NCBI GenBank assembly: GCA_944388075.1 | Contig: CALXHI010000028.1 | Coordinates: 124,001-188,000, forward strand | Origin: an uncultured Clostridia bacterium | Lineage (GTDB): Bacteria > Bacillota > Clostridia > Oscillospirales > Ruminococcaceae | DNA: 64,000 bases | Reading direction: 5' to 3' | Shown: piece by piece, positions 24,588 through 34,898 of the stretch | Layout: each line of letters begins with the position of its first letter | Numbering within the stretch: the stretch's first letter is position 1 | Notes under the pieces: model-generated | Told to the model about the DNA's origin: nothing | What the model saw: only the letters and a program-made list of their open reading frames with translations | The model's database searches: none | Translations under genes and position numbers: made by a program

Positions 24588-26834
24588 ATGATCTCATGGG
24601 AACAAGTTCAAGAAAAACCACAGCTCCTGCATACGCTGCGCATCACCGCCTTTACCCTGCTCTCTGCCCTGCTTGCAGCAGCGGAGTTCAACGGGATTCG
24701 CCTGCCGATTCCCGTACCATTGGCTGCAGCTTTGCCGCCAATGTATGCGCTTGCCGTCTTGGCAGGCAGCCTGCTGACCTATTTCTTCAACGGCATGCTC
24801 GTGTCATCCCCGATGCTGATTGTCGCACTCGTGCTGACCACGCTCTGCCGCTGGGGCATCGGGGAACGCAATCGCCATGCCCTTGCCGCCCTCGCAGCAT
24901 CGGGTGCTATCTTGGTAACTGTCATTCTGTTTGCGTTGGCAGGACTGCTTGAGGGCATGCGCCTGCTTGTCTGGAGCGGTTGCGTGGTGGCAGGCGGCGC
25001 ATTCGCCTATGGCATTTCCCGTGTCCGGCGTTGTATGGAATCCGGCTTTCCGCTGCGCCTGCACGGGATTGACCGTTGCTATGCTGCCGTATGCTATATT
25101 CTCATGCTCTCGGCATTCTGCTCGGCACGCTTCTTTCTCATCAGCTTTGGAGAAATCTGTGCGAGCTTTGTACTGCTGACGATTGCCCGGCGGGATCGTG
25201 TGCCGGGCGGTGCGCTCTGCGGCGCACTGACAGCGGCGGCACTCCTTTTAGCGGATGGCGGCACGGCAGGTCTGGCGGCAACGATTGGCGTTGCCGGTGC
25301 GGCAGTCGGTATGGCATCTTCCAAAAAGCCTGCCGTACAATGCTTGCTCTATCAGAGCATCACGTTATTGGGCGTATTGCTCTGCGGTCGCACGATTCCT
25401 GCGATGAATGCCTGGGTGAATGGTCTGCTCGGCGGCTTCCTGTTCGTCTGCCTGCCGACAACGACAATGGCAGACCATATATTCCAATGGCGCAATGAAG
25501 AAGGCGATTTCGCCGCCTTGGTCAGCGCACGCATGGACTACCTCTCCCAGTCCATCGGCGGCGTACGCAGCTCTTCGGAGCGTATCGCCAATATGCTAGC
25601 ACGCAATGACCCACCGCAAAAGCCGATCGAACAGGTACGGGAAAGTGTTTGCACACGCTGCCGCAGTCATGCCACCTGCTGGGAAAGCGGTGACGATGCC
25701 ACCCAAAGCTGCTTTGCACGATTGGCAGCAGCCGGTATGACGGAAACACTGACCGCACCGGAAGCCTGCCTGAAACCTGACCGTATCACCGAAGCATTTG
25801 CCCGTCTGAAACGGCAGGACGCACTCTCGAAACAGTTGGCTGCCCAACTGCGGGATACGCAAATGCTGCTGTTTTCGCAGATGCGTGTGACGGAAGAGCT
25901 GCTCCGCCATACCGGTACGCAGATGCAGAAGCATTACAACCGGGAGCTGACTCGTTATGTCTCCGATTTGCTTGACAGTGCCGGCATTCCACTGCGAGCC
26001 GCTGCTGTTTCCGAATGTGCCAATCAACGGCTGTTGATTGAGCTGTACACCGATGCGAATACCAAGCTCGATGCGCCGGAATTAACCGCCTATCTGGAAG
26101 AAGCCTTGCAACGGCCCCTCGATTGGACAGAGCCAACCTTTATCGGGAACGAACAGCGCATGGTCTTGCAAACGACGGGCAGCTATCGCATTGCGACCGC
26201 AGCTGCCCAATGCGCCGTCCACGAAAACGAACCCTGCGGCGACTGCTACGACACCTTCACCGATGGCGAAGGACATCTCTATCTGGTCATCTCCGACGGT
26301 ATGGGTTCGGGACGGCGTGCGGCTGTCGATTCCAAAATCGTCCTCAACAATTTCCGTCAACTTGTACAGTCGGGTATGGACTGTGAATCAGCCGCCCGTA
26401 TGATCAATTCCATCATGCTGACCAAATCCGGAGAGGAGCGCTTTGCCACGCTCGATGTGGCAAAGATTTCCACCGATACCGCCGCCGTGACGCTCTACAA
26501 ATACGGTGCCGGTCCGACACTGATGAAGCATGGCGGACGCATCACGCTCTGTCAGGCTGCCACCACGCCGATCGGTATCCTCCCGAAAGCAGAACCGTAT
26601 ACGACCGTCATGACATTGGAACCGGGCGATATGCTGTTTCTGCTCTCGGACGGACTGGACGATTCGCTCTATCCGTACATTCGGCAGCATTTGGCACAGG
26701 GCGGCGATTTACAGGCATTGACCCATACGGTTTGTGCCAAAGCACAGCGAGATGCCAAGGGTGTGCCCAAAGATGATGTGACCGTATTGGCAGCCATGAT
26801 TTCTGCTACGGAATCCGGCAGTGCCGCTTCATAA
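24588..26834 (+). CDS. spoIIE: Stage II sporulation protein E, PP2C-type phosphatase
   Basis: A 748-residue membrane phosphatase that dephosphorylates SpoIIAA and so activates sigma-F in the forespore, and helps place the polar septum. Residues ~15-260 form the multi-span membrane region. A regulatory segment follows (about 280-510, with Cys pairs such as CTRCRSHATC). The PP2C domain (about 530-745) contains GDCYDTF, SDGMGSGRRA and LFLLSDGLDD with metal-binding Asp residues. AAAAGAGG lies upstream of the ATG at 24,588; an in-frame GTG at 24,570 is less likely. A Spo0A box and atypical promoter lie upstream. Confidence 0.95.
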   Translation: MISWEQVQEKPQLLHTLRITAFTLLSALLAAAEFNGIRLPIPVPLAAALPPMYALAVLAGSLLTYFFNGMLVSSPMLIVALVLTTLCRWGIGERNRHALAALAASGAILVTVILFALAGLLEGMRLLVWSGCVVAGGAFAYGISRVRRCMESGFPLRLHGIDRCYAAVCYILMLSAFCSARFFLISFGEICASFVLLTIARRDRVPGGALCGALTAAALLLADGGTAGLAATIGVAGAAVGMASSKKPAVQCLLYQSITLLGVLLCGRTIPAMNAWVNGLLGGFLFVCLPTTTMADHIFQWRNEEGDFAALVSARMDYLSQSIGGVRSSSERIANMLARNDPPQKPIEQVRESVCTRCRSHATCWESGDDATQSCFARLAAAGMTETLTAPEACLKPDRITEAFARLKRQDALSKQLAAQLRDTQMLLFSQMRVTEELLRHTGTQMQKHYNRELTRYVSDLLDSAGIPLRAAAVSECANQRLLIELYTDANTKLDAPELTAYLEEALQRPLDWTEPTFIGNEQRMVLQTTGSYRIATAAAQCAVHENEPCGDCYDTFTDGEGHLYLVISDGMGSGRRAAVDSKIVLNNFRQLVQSGMDCESAARMINSIMLTKSGEERFATLDVAKISTDTAAVTLYKYGAGPTLMKHGGRITLCQAATTPIGILPKAEPYTTVMTLEPGDMLFLLSDGLDDSLYPYIRQHLAQGGDLQALTHTVCAKAQRDAKGVPKDDVTVLAAMISATESGSAAS

Positions 26835-26842
26835 CAGCCGGC

Positions 26843-26872
26843 AGTCCTCCGCATCCCGCCGTGCGGAAGACT
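26843..26872 (+). terminator. Terminator of spoIIE
   Basis: AGTCCTCCGCA pairs with TGCGGAAGACT (one mismatch), followed by TTGTGTGT. Confidence 0.65.
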
Positions 26873-27076
26873 TTGTGTGTGCGTGGTATGACCACATAAT
26901 GAAATAATATGCGTTACACCCATGCAACCGTCAATTGTGTCATTGTTTGCCCGTCGAATTCTGTCACAATTGCAGAAAAAGTTAAATGCCCGCATAGAAT
27001 ATCCTGACAAATCGCACAATTCTGGCGACCGAAATTGGAAGAAATCATGAAATTTTTGTTAGATTCACGGAAACAC
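26873..27076. other. Intergenic region between spoIIE and the glycogen promoter
   Basis: About 200 bases with no gene seen. It holds an inverted repeat CAATTGTG (26,932-26,939) and CACAATTG (26,965-26,972), and CGTCGAA, one base from a Spo0A box, at 26,952-26,958. Either could be a regulator site for the glg operon; both are weak. Confidence 0.4.
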
Positions 27077-27105
27077 TTGAAACATCGGAAAATCTATGAT
27101 AAAAT
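27077..27105 (+). promoter_or_regulatory. Promoter of the glycogen operon
   Basis: TTGAAA (27,077-27,082), 17-nt spacer ending TGA, TAAAAT (27,100-27,105). Confidence 0.82.
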
Positions 27106-27180
27106 AACAGATGAGGAAGTGGGCCGCATGCCATTTCCGCTCATTTGCAATACCTTAACAGAAAGGTCAGGAAACAAAGC

Positions 27181-29139
27181 ATGAAACACGAAGAAACTAG
27201 TTTGCAGGCTGTTCACAGCCCCGATGCGTTCCCTCTCCACCTATTTTATGAGGGCAAAAATTACGAAGCGCAGCGTTTCTTCGGCGCACATACCGTCCGC
27301 CGAACCGGCAAGGCCTACACCGTTTTCCGTGTGTGGGCACCGAATGCGGTCAGCATTTCGGTTGTCGGCGCATTCAACAACTGGGACAAGGACGCCAATC
27401 CGATGAAGAAAATTGCCGACGCTGTTTGGGAAATGGAATGCGAACAGCTGCCGCAATTCACTACCTACAAATACAGCATCGAAACCAAATCCGGCAAACG
27501 AATTCTCAAGAGTGATCCGTATGCACAGCATTTTGAATCGCCGCCGCAAACCGCCAGCAAAATCTACGAGTCAAGCTATGTCTGGGGCGATGACGCATGG
27601 CAAAAATTCAAAGCCAAACACAATCCCTACCAAAGCCCGATGAATATCTATGAGGTGCATTTCTCTTCTTGGCGCACCTATGCGGACGGCAATCCGCTCA
27701 GCTATGTAGCCTTTGCCGAGCAGATGATCCCCTACATGAAGGAAATGTCCTATACGCACATCGAATTCATGCCGCTGACCGAGTACCCTTTCGATGGATC
27801 TTGGGGCTATCAGGTTACGGGCTATTTCGCACCGACCTCCCGATTCGGTACACCGGATGATTTCCGCAAGATGGTCGATCTGTTCCATCAGGCAGGCATC
27901 GGCATCATCCTCGACTGGGTACCGGCGCATTTCCCAAAGGACGCCCACGGACTCTATGCGTTTGACGGCACCTGCTGCTACGAATACACCGATCCGCTCA
28001 AGCAAGAGCACAAAGGTTGGGGCACAAGAGTCTTTGACTACGGCAAGGCAGAGGTCCGTTCCTTCCTGATTTCCTCTGCATGCCATTGGCTGGATTCGTA
28101 TCATATTGACGGCTTGCGTGTCGATGCCGTGGCATCGATGCTTTACCTCGACTACGACCGCAGAGGCGGCGAATGGCGTCCCAATATCCATGGCGGCAAA
28201 GAAAATCTCGAAGCCGTGGAATTCCTCAAGGAACTGAACACCGCCGTATTCAGCCGCCATCCGGATGTATTGATGATCGCAGAGGAATCGACCGCTTGGC
28301 CGCTCGTCACCAAACCGACCGATATCGGCGGTCTGGGCTTTAACTTCAAATGGAATATGGGCTGGATGAACGACATGCTCTGCTATATGTCGATGGATCC
28401 GCTCTATCGCTCCTTCAACCACGAAAAGCTCACGTTTTCGTTCTTCTACTGCTTCTCCGAAAACTATGTGCTGCCGATTTCCCATGACGAAATCGTCCAC
28501 GGCAAATGCTCGATGATTGAAAAAATGCCCGGCACCTATGAGCAGAAATTCGCCTCGTACCGTGCTTTCCAGTGCTATATGTTTGCGCATCCCGGCAAAA
28601 AGCTGCTGTTCATGGGACAGGAATTTGGTCAGATGAAGGAATGGAACTACCAGAGCGAGCTGGACTGGATGCTGCTGCAATATCCGGCGCATCAGAAACT
28701 CCATGCCTTCTCGAAAGCCCTCAACCGGTTCTATCTCGAGCATCCGGCGCTTTGGCGGAATGACGATTCGTGGAAGGGCTTCTCGTGGATCAGCAATGAT
28801 GACTACCGTCAGAGCGTCATCTCCTTCCGCCGGATCGGTGAGGAAGGCGAAGAGCTCTATGTTGTCTGCAACTTCGTACCGGTACAGCGGGAAAATTACC
28901 GCATTGGCGTACCCTACGAAGGCACCTATACGCTTGTGTTTGACTCGGATGCCGTAGAATTCGGCGGCAGCGGTGTCGCATTGAAAAAAGTCAAGGCAGA
29001 GGAAGAACCGATGCACGGCTTTGATCTCTCCATCTCCCTGACATTGCCGCCGCTGTCGGTACAGTATTTCCGCTGCACACCAAAAAGATCCAAAGCCAAA
29101 ACAAGCACAGCCAAGCAATCCGATGCAAAAGCAAAATAA
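27181..29139 (+). CDS. glgB: 1,4-alpha-glucan branching enzyme
   Basis: Adds alpha-1,6 branches to glycogen (GH13). 652 residues. An N-terminal CBM48 region begins near [20 protein letters not shown]. The TIM barrel carries GLRVDAV (nucleophile Asp ~315), the acid Glu in IAEEST (~368) and SHDEIVHG. A basic, Ala/Lys-rich tail ends the chain. AGGTCAGGA lies before the ATG at 27,181. It is the first gene of glgB-glgC-glgD-glgA, with 14 bases to glgC. It supports storage polysaccharide made during carbohydrate excess. Confidence 0.97.
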   Translation: MKHEETSLQAVHSPDAFPLHLFYEGKNYEAQRFFGAHTVRRTGKAYTVFRVWAPNAVSISVVGAFNNWDKDANPMKKIADAVWEMECEQLPQFTTYKYSIETKSGKRILKSDPYAQHFESPPQTASKIYESSYVWGDDAWQKFKAKHNPYQSPMNIYEVHFSSWRTYADGNPLSYVAFAEQMIPYMKEMSYTHIEFMPLTEYPFDGSWGYQVTGYFAPTSRFGTPDDFRKMVDLFHQAGIGIILDWVPAHFPKDAHGLYAFDGTCCYEYTDPLKQEHKGWGTRVFDYGKAEVRSFLISSACHWLDSYHIDGLRVDAVASMLYLDYDRRGGEWRPNIHGGKENLEAVEFLKELNTAVFSRHPDVLMIAEESTAWPLVTKPTDIGGLGFNFKWNMGWMNDMLCYMSMDPLYRSFNHEKLTFSFFYCFSENYVLPISHDEIVHGKCSMIEKMPGTYEQKFASYRAFQCYMFAHPGKKLLFMGQEFGQMKEWNYQSELDWMLLQYPAHQKLHAFSKALNRFYLEHPALWRNDDSWKGFSWISNDDYRQSVISFRRIGEEGEELYVVCNFVPVQRENYRIGVPYEGTYTLVFDSDAVEFGGSGVALKKVKAEEEPMHGFDLSISLTLPPLSVQYFRCTPKRSKAKTSTAKQSDAKAK

Positions 29140-29153
29140 GGAGGTTTATCGGT

Positions 29154-30356
29154 ATGTACATTAAAAAAGAAGTCGTCGCCATGCTGTTGGCCGGCGGCCA
29201 AGGAAGCCGACTCTATGCCTTGACCCATGATATGGCAAAGCCGGCAGTTCCGTTCGGCGGCAAATACCGCCTCATCGATTTCCCGCTTTCCAACTGCACC
29301 AATTCCGGCATTGACACCGTCGGCGTGCTGACCCAATATCAGCCCCTCGTGCTGAATGATTATATCGGAAACGGACAGCCTTGGGATCTCGATAAAATGA
29401 ACGGTGGTGTGCATGTGCTGCCGCCCTATGAAACCTCTGCCGGTGCCTCTTGGTATGAGGGTACAGCCAACGCCATCTACCAAAATATCAGCTTCATCGA
29501 ACGCTACGATCCGGAATATGTGGTCGTACTGGGCGGTGACCATATTTATAAGATGGACTACTCCAAAATGGTGGATTTCCATAAGGAGCATGGCGCAGAC
29601 CTGACGATTGCCGTTCTGGATGTGCCGAAGGCAGAAGCAAGCCGTATGGGCATCATGACCTGCGATGAGGAAATGCACATCATCGAGTTCACCGAAAAAC
29701 CCAAAGAGCCGAAATCGACCCTCGCCTCTATGGGTATCTATGTATTCACATGGTCGAAGTTGAAGAAATATCTCATCGAAAATGAATATGCCAACACCGG
29801 CTCGAAGGATTTCGGCAAGGATATCATCCCCGCCATGCTCAACAATGGCGAAAAACTTTATGCCTACACCTTCGAGGGCTATTGGAAGGATGTCGGTACG
29901 CTCGGTTCGCTCTGGGATGCCAACATGGATCTGCTCAGCCCGAACGAAACGCTTGACCTCTATGATAAAGAATGGCGTATCTATTCCCGTCACAACAATA
30001 TGCCGCCGCAGTACATCGGTCCGTCTGCCGAAGTCGAAAACTCGATGATCACCGAAGGCTCGGTCATCAACGGTAAGGTCGACTTCTCCGTCATTTTCGG
30101 CGGCGTCACCATCGAGGAGGGCGCAACGGTCAAATACAGCATTGTCATGCCCGGTACCGTCATCAAAGCCGGTGCTGTGGTAGAATATGCCATTGTCGGC
30201 GAAGATTGCGTCATCGATAAAAATGCCCATATCGGCAGAAGTCCCGAAGAATATCCCAACAGAGATGAGTGGGGCATCGCCGTCGTGGGTCACAATATCA
30301 TCGTCAGCGAAAGCAAAACCGTCGCACCGAAGGATATTATTGCCGATAACATTTGA
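29154..30356 (+). CDS. glgC: Glucose-1-phosphate adenylyltransferase, catalytic subunit
   Basis: Makes ADP-glucose, the committed step of glycogen synthesis. 400 residues. The N-terminal nucleotidyltransferase domain shows [14 protein letters not shown] and [19 protein letters not shown], and [12 protein letters not shown] further on. The C-terminal third is a left-handed helix (HNNMPPQY, then [10 protein letters not shown]). AGGAGG precedes the start. In Firmicutes GlgC works with the non-catalytic GlgD encoded next. Confidence 0.97.
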   Translation: MYIKKEVVAMLLAGGQGSRLYALTHDMAKPAVPFGGKYRLIDFPLSNCTNSGIDTVGVLTQYQPLVLNDYIGNGQPWDLDKMNGGVHVLPPYETSAGASWYEGTANAIYQNISFIERYDPEYVVVLGGDHIYKMDYSKMVDFHKEHGADLTIAVLDVPKAEASRMGIMTCDEEMHIIEFTEKPKEPKSTLASMGIYVFTWSKLKKYLIENEYANTGSKDFGKDIIPAMLNNGEKLYAYTFEGYWKDVGTLGSLWDANMDLLSPNETLDLYDKEWRIYSRHNNMPPQYIGPSAEVENSMITEGSVINGKVDFSVIFGGVTIEEGATVKYSIVMPGTVIKAGAVVEYAIVGEDCVIDKNAHIGRSPEEYPNRDEWGIAVVGHNIIVSESKTVAPKDIIADNI

Positions 30357-30406
30357 GTTCCGTCCATCTATCGTCCAAACCTTTGAAGAAGGAGGTTCTT
30401 CCTACT

Positions 30407-31528
30407 ATGGGAACCAATCAAAATGTACTGGGCTTGGTATTCGCAAGCCTGCATGATGAAGCAATCTTCGATCTGACCAAACAGCGCACCATGGGCTCGG
30501 TGTCCTTCGGCGGCCGCTATCGCCTGATCGATTTTCCGCTTTCCAATTTCGTCAACTCCGGCATTTCGCAGGTCGGTGTCATTACCAAACGCAATTACAG
30601 CTCTCTGCTCGACCACATCGGTTCGGGTCGTGAGTGGGATTTGGCACGGAAAAAAGGCGGTCTGCACCTGCTGCCGCCGTATAGCCATGCCGGCTCCACC
30701 GTCTATAACGGCAGACTCGATGCACTGGGCAATGTCTGGAATTTTGTCGAGCATGCCAGTGCCGATTATGTGGTACTGTCGAACTGTGATGTGGTCACCA
30801 ATATCGACTATCGTCCGATCATTGCGGCGCATATCCGCAGCAATGCCGATATTACCGCCATCTATGCCAAGGGGTTCTATGACCAGACCCAAGGCAGTGC
30901 CACCATTTTTGGCATCGGCGGCGACGGCTTTGTCAATGATGTCACAATCGATCCGCCGATGAGCAGTGCCTGCAATCTGGGTCTGGATATGTTCGTCATG
31001 AGCAAACCGTTCCTGCGCCGCATCATCAAGGAGTCCATGAGCCGCAATCGATACAGCCTGCGCAGAGATATTCTGCTCGACCGCACTGCCAACTATAAAA
31101 TTTTGGCATATGAGTATACCGGCTATTACTCCAAGATCAGCTCCCTCGCCGACTACTTCTCTGCCAATCTGGCATTGCTCGAAACCAAGAACCGTGCTGC
31201 ACTTTTCCTTAAGAACGCACCGATTTTCACACAGACACGTGACAATCCGCCGGTCCGCTTTGGTCTGGAGTCGCACATCAAGAATGCACTCATCGCAGAT
31301 GGCTGTGTCATTGAAGGCAAGGTTGAAAACTGCGTTCTGTTCCGTGGTGTCCGCATCGGAAAAGGCTCGGTGGTACGGGACAGCATTCTCTGTCAGGATA
31401 CCGTAGTCGGTACGCACTGCTCGATTCGCAATGTCATCACCGATAAGCGTGCCATTATTGCCGACGAGCGTCAGCTGACCGGTTCTGCCGGCTATCCGCT
31501 CTTCCTCGGAAAAGAAGCACAAATCTGA
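30407..31528 (+). CDS. glgD: GlgD, regulatory subunit of ADP-glucose pyrophosphorylase
   Basis: A 373-residue homologue of GlgC with the catalytic N-terminal loop changed: the [10 protein letters not shown] motif is replaced by VFASLHDEAIFDLTKQR, as expected for GlgD. It still has [15 protein letters not shown] and the C-terminal beta-helix. It forms a heteromer with GlgC and modulates it. The start is the ATG at 30,407, after GGAGG at 30,391-30,395; an in-frame start at 30,353 would precede the ribosome binding site. Confidence 0.96.
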   Translation: MGTNQNVLGLVFASLHDEAIFDLTKQRTMGSVSFGGRYRLIDFPLSNFVNSGISQVGVITKRNYSSLLDHIGSGREWDLARKKGGLHLLPPYSHAGSTVYNGRLDALGNVWNFVEHASADYVVLSNCDVVTNIDYRPIIAAHIRSNADITAIYAKGFYDQTQGSATIFGIGGDGFVNDVTIDPPMSSACNLGLDMFVMSKPFLRRIIKESMSRNRYSLRRDILLDRTANYKILAYEYTGYYSKISSLADYFSANLALLETKNRAALFLKNAPIFTQTRDNPPVRFGLESHIKNALIADGCVIEGKVENCVLFRGVRIGKGSVVRDSILCQDTVVGTHCSIRNVITDKRAIIADERQLTGSAGYPLFLGKEAQI

Positions 31529-31538
31529 AGGAGGTCCT

Positions 31539-32975
31539 ATGAATATTCTATTTGCTGCCAGTGAGGCACGCCCGTATGTGGCATCGGGCGGTTTGGCTGA
31601 TGTTGCAGGCGCACTGCCTGCCGCACTCAATGCCAAGGGACATGATTGCCGTGTTGTGCTTCCGCTCTATCAGTGCATCAGCGAACAGCACCGTCAAACC
31701 ATGACCTTCTTGACCTCGATTACCGTTGATGTGGCATGGAGAAAGCAGTACTGCGGTATCTTCACTGCCGTGTATCAGGGCGTAACCTATTATTTCATCG
31801 ATAACGAATATTACTTCAAGCGAAACGGCATTTACGGTTTCTACGATGACTGCGAACGCTTTGTATTCTTCAGCCGTGCAATTCTGGAGATTCTCCGTGT
31901 CATCGACTTCAAGCCGACCATCCTCCACTGCAACGACTGGCAAACCGCACTCACACCGGTTTACTACCGCATTTTCTACCAGTATCAGGAAGGCTTTGAC
32001 AATATCCGCACAGTCTTTACCATCCACAACATCGGCTATCAGGGACAATATGGTATGGAGGTGCTCAACGATTTGATGGGCATTCCGATGTATCACACCA
32101 ATTTGCTCGAATATGACGGCGATGTCAACATGATGAAAGGCGCAATCGAAACCGCCGACAAGATCACCACCGTCAGCCCGACCTATGCTTGGGAAATCCT
32201 CGACCCTTGGTACAGCCATAAGCTCGACCGTGCGCTGGTCAACAAGCAGTATAAGCTGACCGGCTTCCTCAACGGCATTGATGTGGACAGCTACAATCCT
32301 GCCACCGATCCGTGCCTTGCAGAGCCGTATGCGCATTACAGTGCGGACGATATGGCCGGCAAGCTGACCTGTAAACGAGCCTTGCAGGCAGAGCTTCACC
32401 TGCCGCAGGATGATGCACCGCTCGTTGGTATCTGTACACGCTTTGTCGCACATAAGGGCATTGATTTGATTCGCTATGTCTTTGAGGAAATGGTGCAGGC
32501 AGGTTTCCACTTTGCCATTCTCGGCAGCGGTGAACGCATCTACGAAGATTTCTTCAAGGAAATGGCATGGCGGTATCCGCAGGCGGTCAGCGTGACCATC
32601 GGCTTTATCCCGACACTTGCACGCCATATCTATGCCGGTTGCGATATGTTCCTGATGCCGTCGCAGAGTGAGCCTTGCGGTCTGGCACAGATGTACGCCA
32701 TGCGCTACGGCACGATTCCGATCGTGCGGGAAACCGGCGGTTTGCGTGATTCGGTACGGGATGCCGGACTCGAAAACGGTACCGGCTATACCTTCAAGAC
32801 CTACAATGCACACGATATGCTCGGTGCTTGCTACCGTGCCAAGGGTGCCTATGACAACCCCGGTCCGTACTGGAAGGAGCTGCAAGCCAATGCGATGAAG
32901 GCAGATTTCAGCTGGGCAAATTCCGCAGAACTTTATCTCGGACTCTATCGGGAACTGGAAAGCTGGAACCATTGA
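31539..32975 (+). CDS. glgA: Glycogen synthase (ADP-glucose type)
   Basis: Extends glycogen from ADP-glucose (GT5). 478 residues. The N-terminal motif is VASGGLADVAGALP, the SGGLADV variant of the KxGGL substrate loop. HNIGYQGQYG and, in the C-terminal domain, MPSQSEPCGLAQMYAMRYG are typical of GT5. It is the last gene of the glycogen operon, preceded by AAGGAGG and followed by a strong terminator. Confidence 0.97.
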   Translation: MNILFAASEARPYVASGGLADVAGALPAALNAKGHDCRVVLPLYQCISEQHRQTMTFLTSITVDVAWRKQYCGIFTAVYQGVTYYFIDNEYYFKRNGIYGFYDDCERFVFFSRAILEILRVIDFKPTILHCNDWQTALTPVYYRIFYQYQEGFDNIRTVFTIHNIGYQGQYGMEVLNDLMGIPMYHTNLLEYDGDVNMMKGAIETADKITTVSPTYAWEILDPWYSHKLDRALVNKQYKLTGFLNGIDVDSYNPATDPCLAEPYAHYSADDMAGKLTCKRALQAELHLPQDDAPLVGICTRFVAHKGIDLIRYVFEEMVQAGFHFAILGSGERIYEDFFKEMAWRYPQAVSVTIGFIPTLARHIYAGCDMFLMPSQSEPCGLAQMYAMRYGTIPIVRETGGLRDSVRDAGLENGTGYTFKTYNAHDMLGACYRAKGAYDNPGPYWKELQANAMKADFSWANSAELYLGLYRELESWNH

Positions 32976-32985
32976 CGCCATACTG

Positions 32986-33011
32986 CCGGAATCTCCTTCG
33001 GGGGATTCCGG
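32986..33011 (+). terminator. Terminator of the glycogen operon
   Basis: An 11-bp stem (CCGGAATCTCC) around a TTCG loop, one G-T pair, followed by TTTTT. Confidence 0.92.
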
Positions 33012-33082
33012 TTTTTCATCCCGAGAAAACGAGAAGTCTGCCGTTTTCCGCTCGGTATGCCATAGAAATCTGAAAAAACCGC

Positions 33083-33111
33083 TTGCGTTTACAAACTATT
33101 TGTGATATACT
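33083..33111 (+). promoter_or_regulatory. Promoter upstream of the decarboxylase gene
   Basis: TTGCGT (33,083-33,088), 17-nt spacer ending TGA, TATACT (33,106-33,111). Confidence 0.75.
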
Positions 33112-33151
33112 GTATTTGAATGAACGTTACAGCGAAAGAGGGTGAGATGGC

Positions 33152-34486
33152 TTGGAACGAGAAGTGCGAACGCCGATTTATGACTACATCATGCGCTATG
33201 TCCGCAACAGCCCCGTGCGCATGCACATGCCCGGTCATAAGGGACATGGGCTGGGCGGCTGGCTTGCCACGGCGTATCCGTTGGATATCACCGAAATTCC
33301 CGGTGCAGACAGCCTCTATGAAGCAGATGGTGTCATCGCCGAAAGCGAACGCATTGCCGCCGGACTGTTCGGTTCGGGAGCGGTTGTCTATTCTGCCGGC
33401 GGAACGACACTCTGCATTCAGGCTATGCTCACCTGCATGAAGCGAGAACGGCGCATGATCTTTGCCGGACGCAATGCCCACCGCACATTTCTCAACGCCT
33501 GCGTGCTGTTGGACTTGCAGGTCGAATGGCTCTATCCGGAGGACAATGTTCTGTTGTCCGGTGTGATGACACCCGAAACCATCTATCAGGCATTGCGCTC
33601 TGCCAAACAGCCTGCCTGCATCTACCTGACATCACCGGATTATCTTGGCGGCATGGCGGATATCGCAAAAATCGCTGAACTCTGCAAACGGTTCGATGCC
33701 AAGCTGCTCGTAGACAATGCCCATGGTGCGCATTTGGCATTCGGGCCGATCAATCTGCATCCCATCGCATTGGGCGCAGATCTCTGCTGCGATTCCTATC
33801 ATAAATTCCTGCCTGCATTGACCGGTGCGGCATGCGTACACTGTGCCAATCCCGAGGATGCACCTGCTGTCCGCTCGGCTATGGCAATGTTCGGCTCGAC
33901 CAGCCCCTCCTATCTCATTCTCACCTCGATGGATCTGTGCAACCGCTACATGACCAATCAGGTGCGGCGGGATTTGGCAGCCGTTGCCTCTCGTATTCAG
34001 CGACTGAAGCAGAATCTCCGACAGCAGTTTGTTTTCTGCCACGGTGATATTTTCCATATTACCATTCATGCCGCCCGTTGCGGCTATACCGGCACGGCAC
34101 TCGGCGCATGGCTGATGACACAGGGCGTGCAGTATGAATATGCCGACCTCGATCATTTGATACTGCTCTGCTCTCCTGCAACACCGCTTGCCGACCTCGA
34201 CCGACTCGAGCAGGTATTGCGGTCTGCACCGTTTCCCAACACCCCGATACCGACAGAAACCATTCGACTGCCCAAACCGCCTTCACTGCTTTCTATGCGC
34301 ACTGCCGCCTTTGCGGCATCGGAGTTTGTCCCCATTGAAGATGCCGTCGGACGCATCTGCGCCATGACACAACCACCCTGTCCGCCTGCCGTACCGCCTG
34401 TCATCTGCGGCGAACGGATCGACGAACACACCATTGTCCTGCTGCGAAAATATGAAATTTCCAAAATCGCAGTTGTAACACTCTAG
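33152..34486 (+). CDS. Orn/Lys/Arg decarboxylase-family PLP protein
   Basis: A 444-residue fold-type I PLP enzyme of the arginine/lysine/ornithine decarboxylase group, shorter than the classical decarboxylases. MHMPGHKGHG near the N-terminus and DSYHKFLPALTG, with the PLP-binding Lys at ~217, are diagnostic. It starts at TTG 33,152, seven bases after GAGGGTGAG. Similar genes (yaaO-like) commonly lie near holB and darA in Firmicutes, as here. A role in polyamine synthesis is inferred; substrate choice cannot be read. Confidence 0.85.
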   Translation: MEREVRTPIYDYIMRYVRNSPVRMHMPGHKGHGLGGWLATAYPLDITEIPGADSLYEADGVIAESERIAAGLFGSGAVVYSAGGTTLCIQAMLTCMKRERRMIFAGRNAHRTFLNACVLLDLQVEWLYPEDNVLLSGVMTPETIYQALRSAKQPACIYLTSPDYLGGMADIAKIAELCKRFDAKLLVDNAHGAHLAFGPINLHPIALGADLCCDSYHKFLPALTGAACVHCANPEDAPAVRSAMAMFGSTSPSYLILTSMDLCNRYMTNQVRRDLAAVASRIQRLKQNLRQQFVFCHGDIFHITIHAARCGYTGTALGAWLMTQGVQYEYADLDHLILLCSPATPLADLDRLEQVLRSAPFPNTPIPTETIRLPKPPSLLSMRTAAFAASEFVPIEDAVGRICAMTQPPCPPAVPPVICGERIDEHTIVLLRKYEISKIAVVTL

Positions 34487-34487
34487 G

Positions 34488-34530
34488 TTAACACCGCCAA
34501 AGCCCACAAAGCGGCTTTGCACGATGCCAC
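34488..34530. repeat. Possible degenerate left-end fragment of the dispersed repeat
   Basis: Contains AACACCGC and the 12-mer CGGCTTTGCACG, both found near the left end of the repeat at 51,208, in the same order but with different spacing. Low confidence. Confidence 0.35.
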
Positions 34531-34565
34531 CCAGTGCTATCGTTTTGAAAGGAACACCATTGCAT

Positions 34566-34898
34566 ATGAAACTTGTATTTGCAATTGTCAACGGCGATGA
34601 CAGTGCCGCCGTATCCAAAGCATTGTCAAAAGCCGGATTCCGTGCCACCAAGTTCGCATCGGCAGGCAGCTTTCTCAGTGCCGGCAACACGACCTTTTTA
34701 ATTTGTGTTGAGGACGAACAGGTGGACAAGGTCATCGAGGTCGTCCAAAGCAAATGCCACCACCGCAAGCAGTTTGTTCCCTCCACACCGACCTATGGCT
34801 CTCCGGCATCCGGTACCGTACCGTCCATGCCGCTGGAGGTCTTTGTGGGCGGTGCAACCGTATTTGTCACCAACATCGAGCGGTTCGAGAAGCTGTAA
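34566..34898 (+). CDS. darA: Cyclic-di-AMP receptor, DarA/PstA type
   Basis: A 110-residue PII-like protein that binds c-di-AMP. The FRATKFASAGSFLSAGNTTF and VFVGGATVFV segments match DarA (YaaQ), and the length equals the B. subtilis protein. The start is the ATG at 34,566 (MKLVFAIV); GAAAGGAAC lies upstream and an in-frame TTG at 34,560 is possible. Its stop overlaps the holB start by one base. The position next to holB and ricT is the usual Firmicutes arrangement. Confidence 0.94.
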   Translation: MKLVFAIVNGDDSAAVSKALSKAGFRATKFASAGSFLSAGNTTFLICVEDEQVDKVIEVVQSKCHHRKQFVPSTPTYGSPASGTVPSMPLEVFVGGATVFVTNIERFEKL

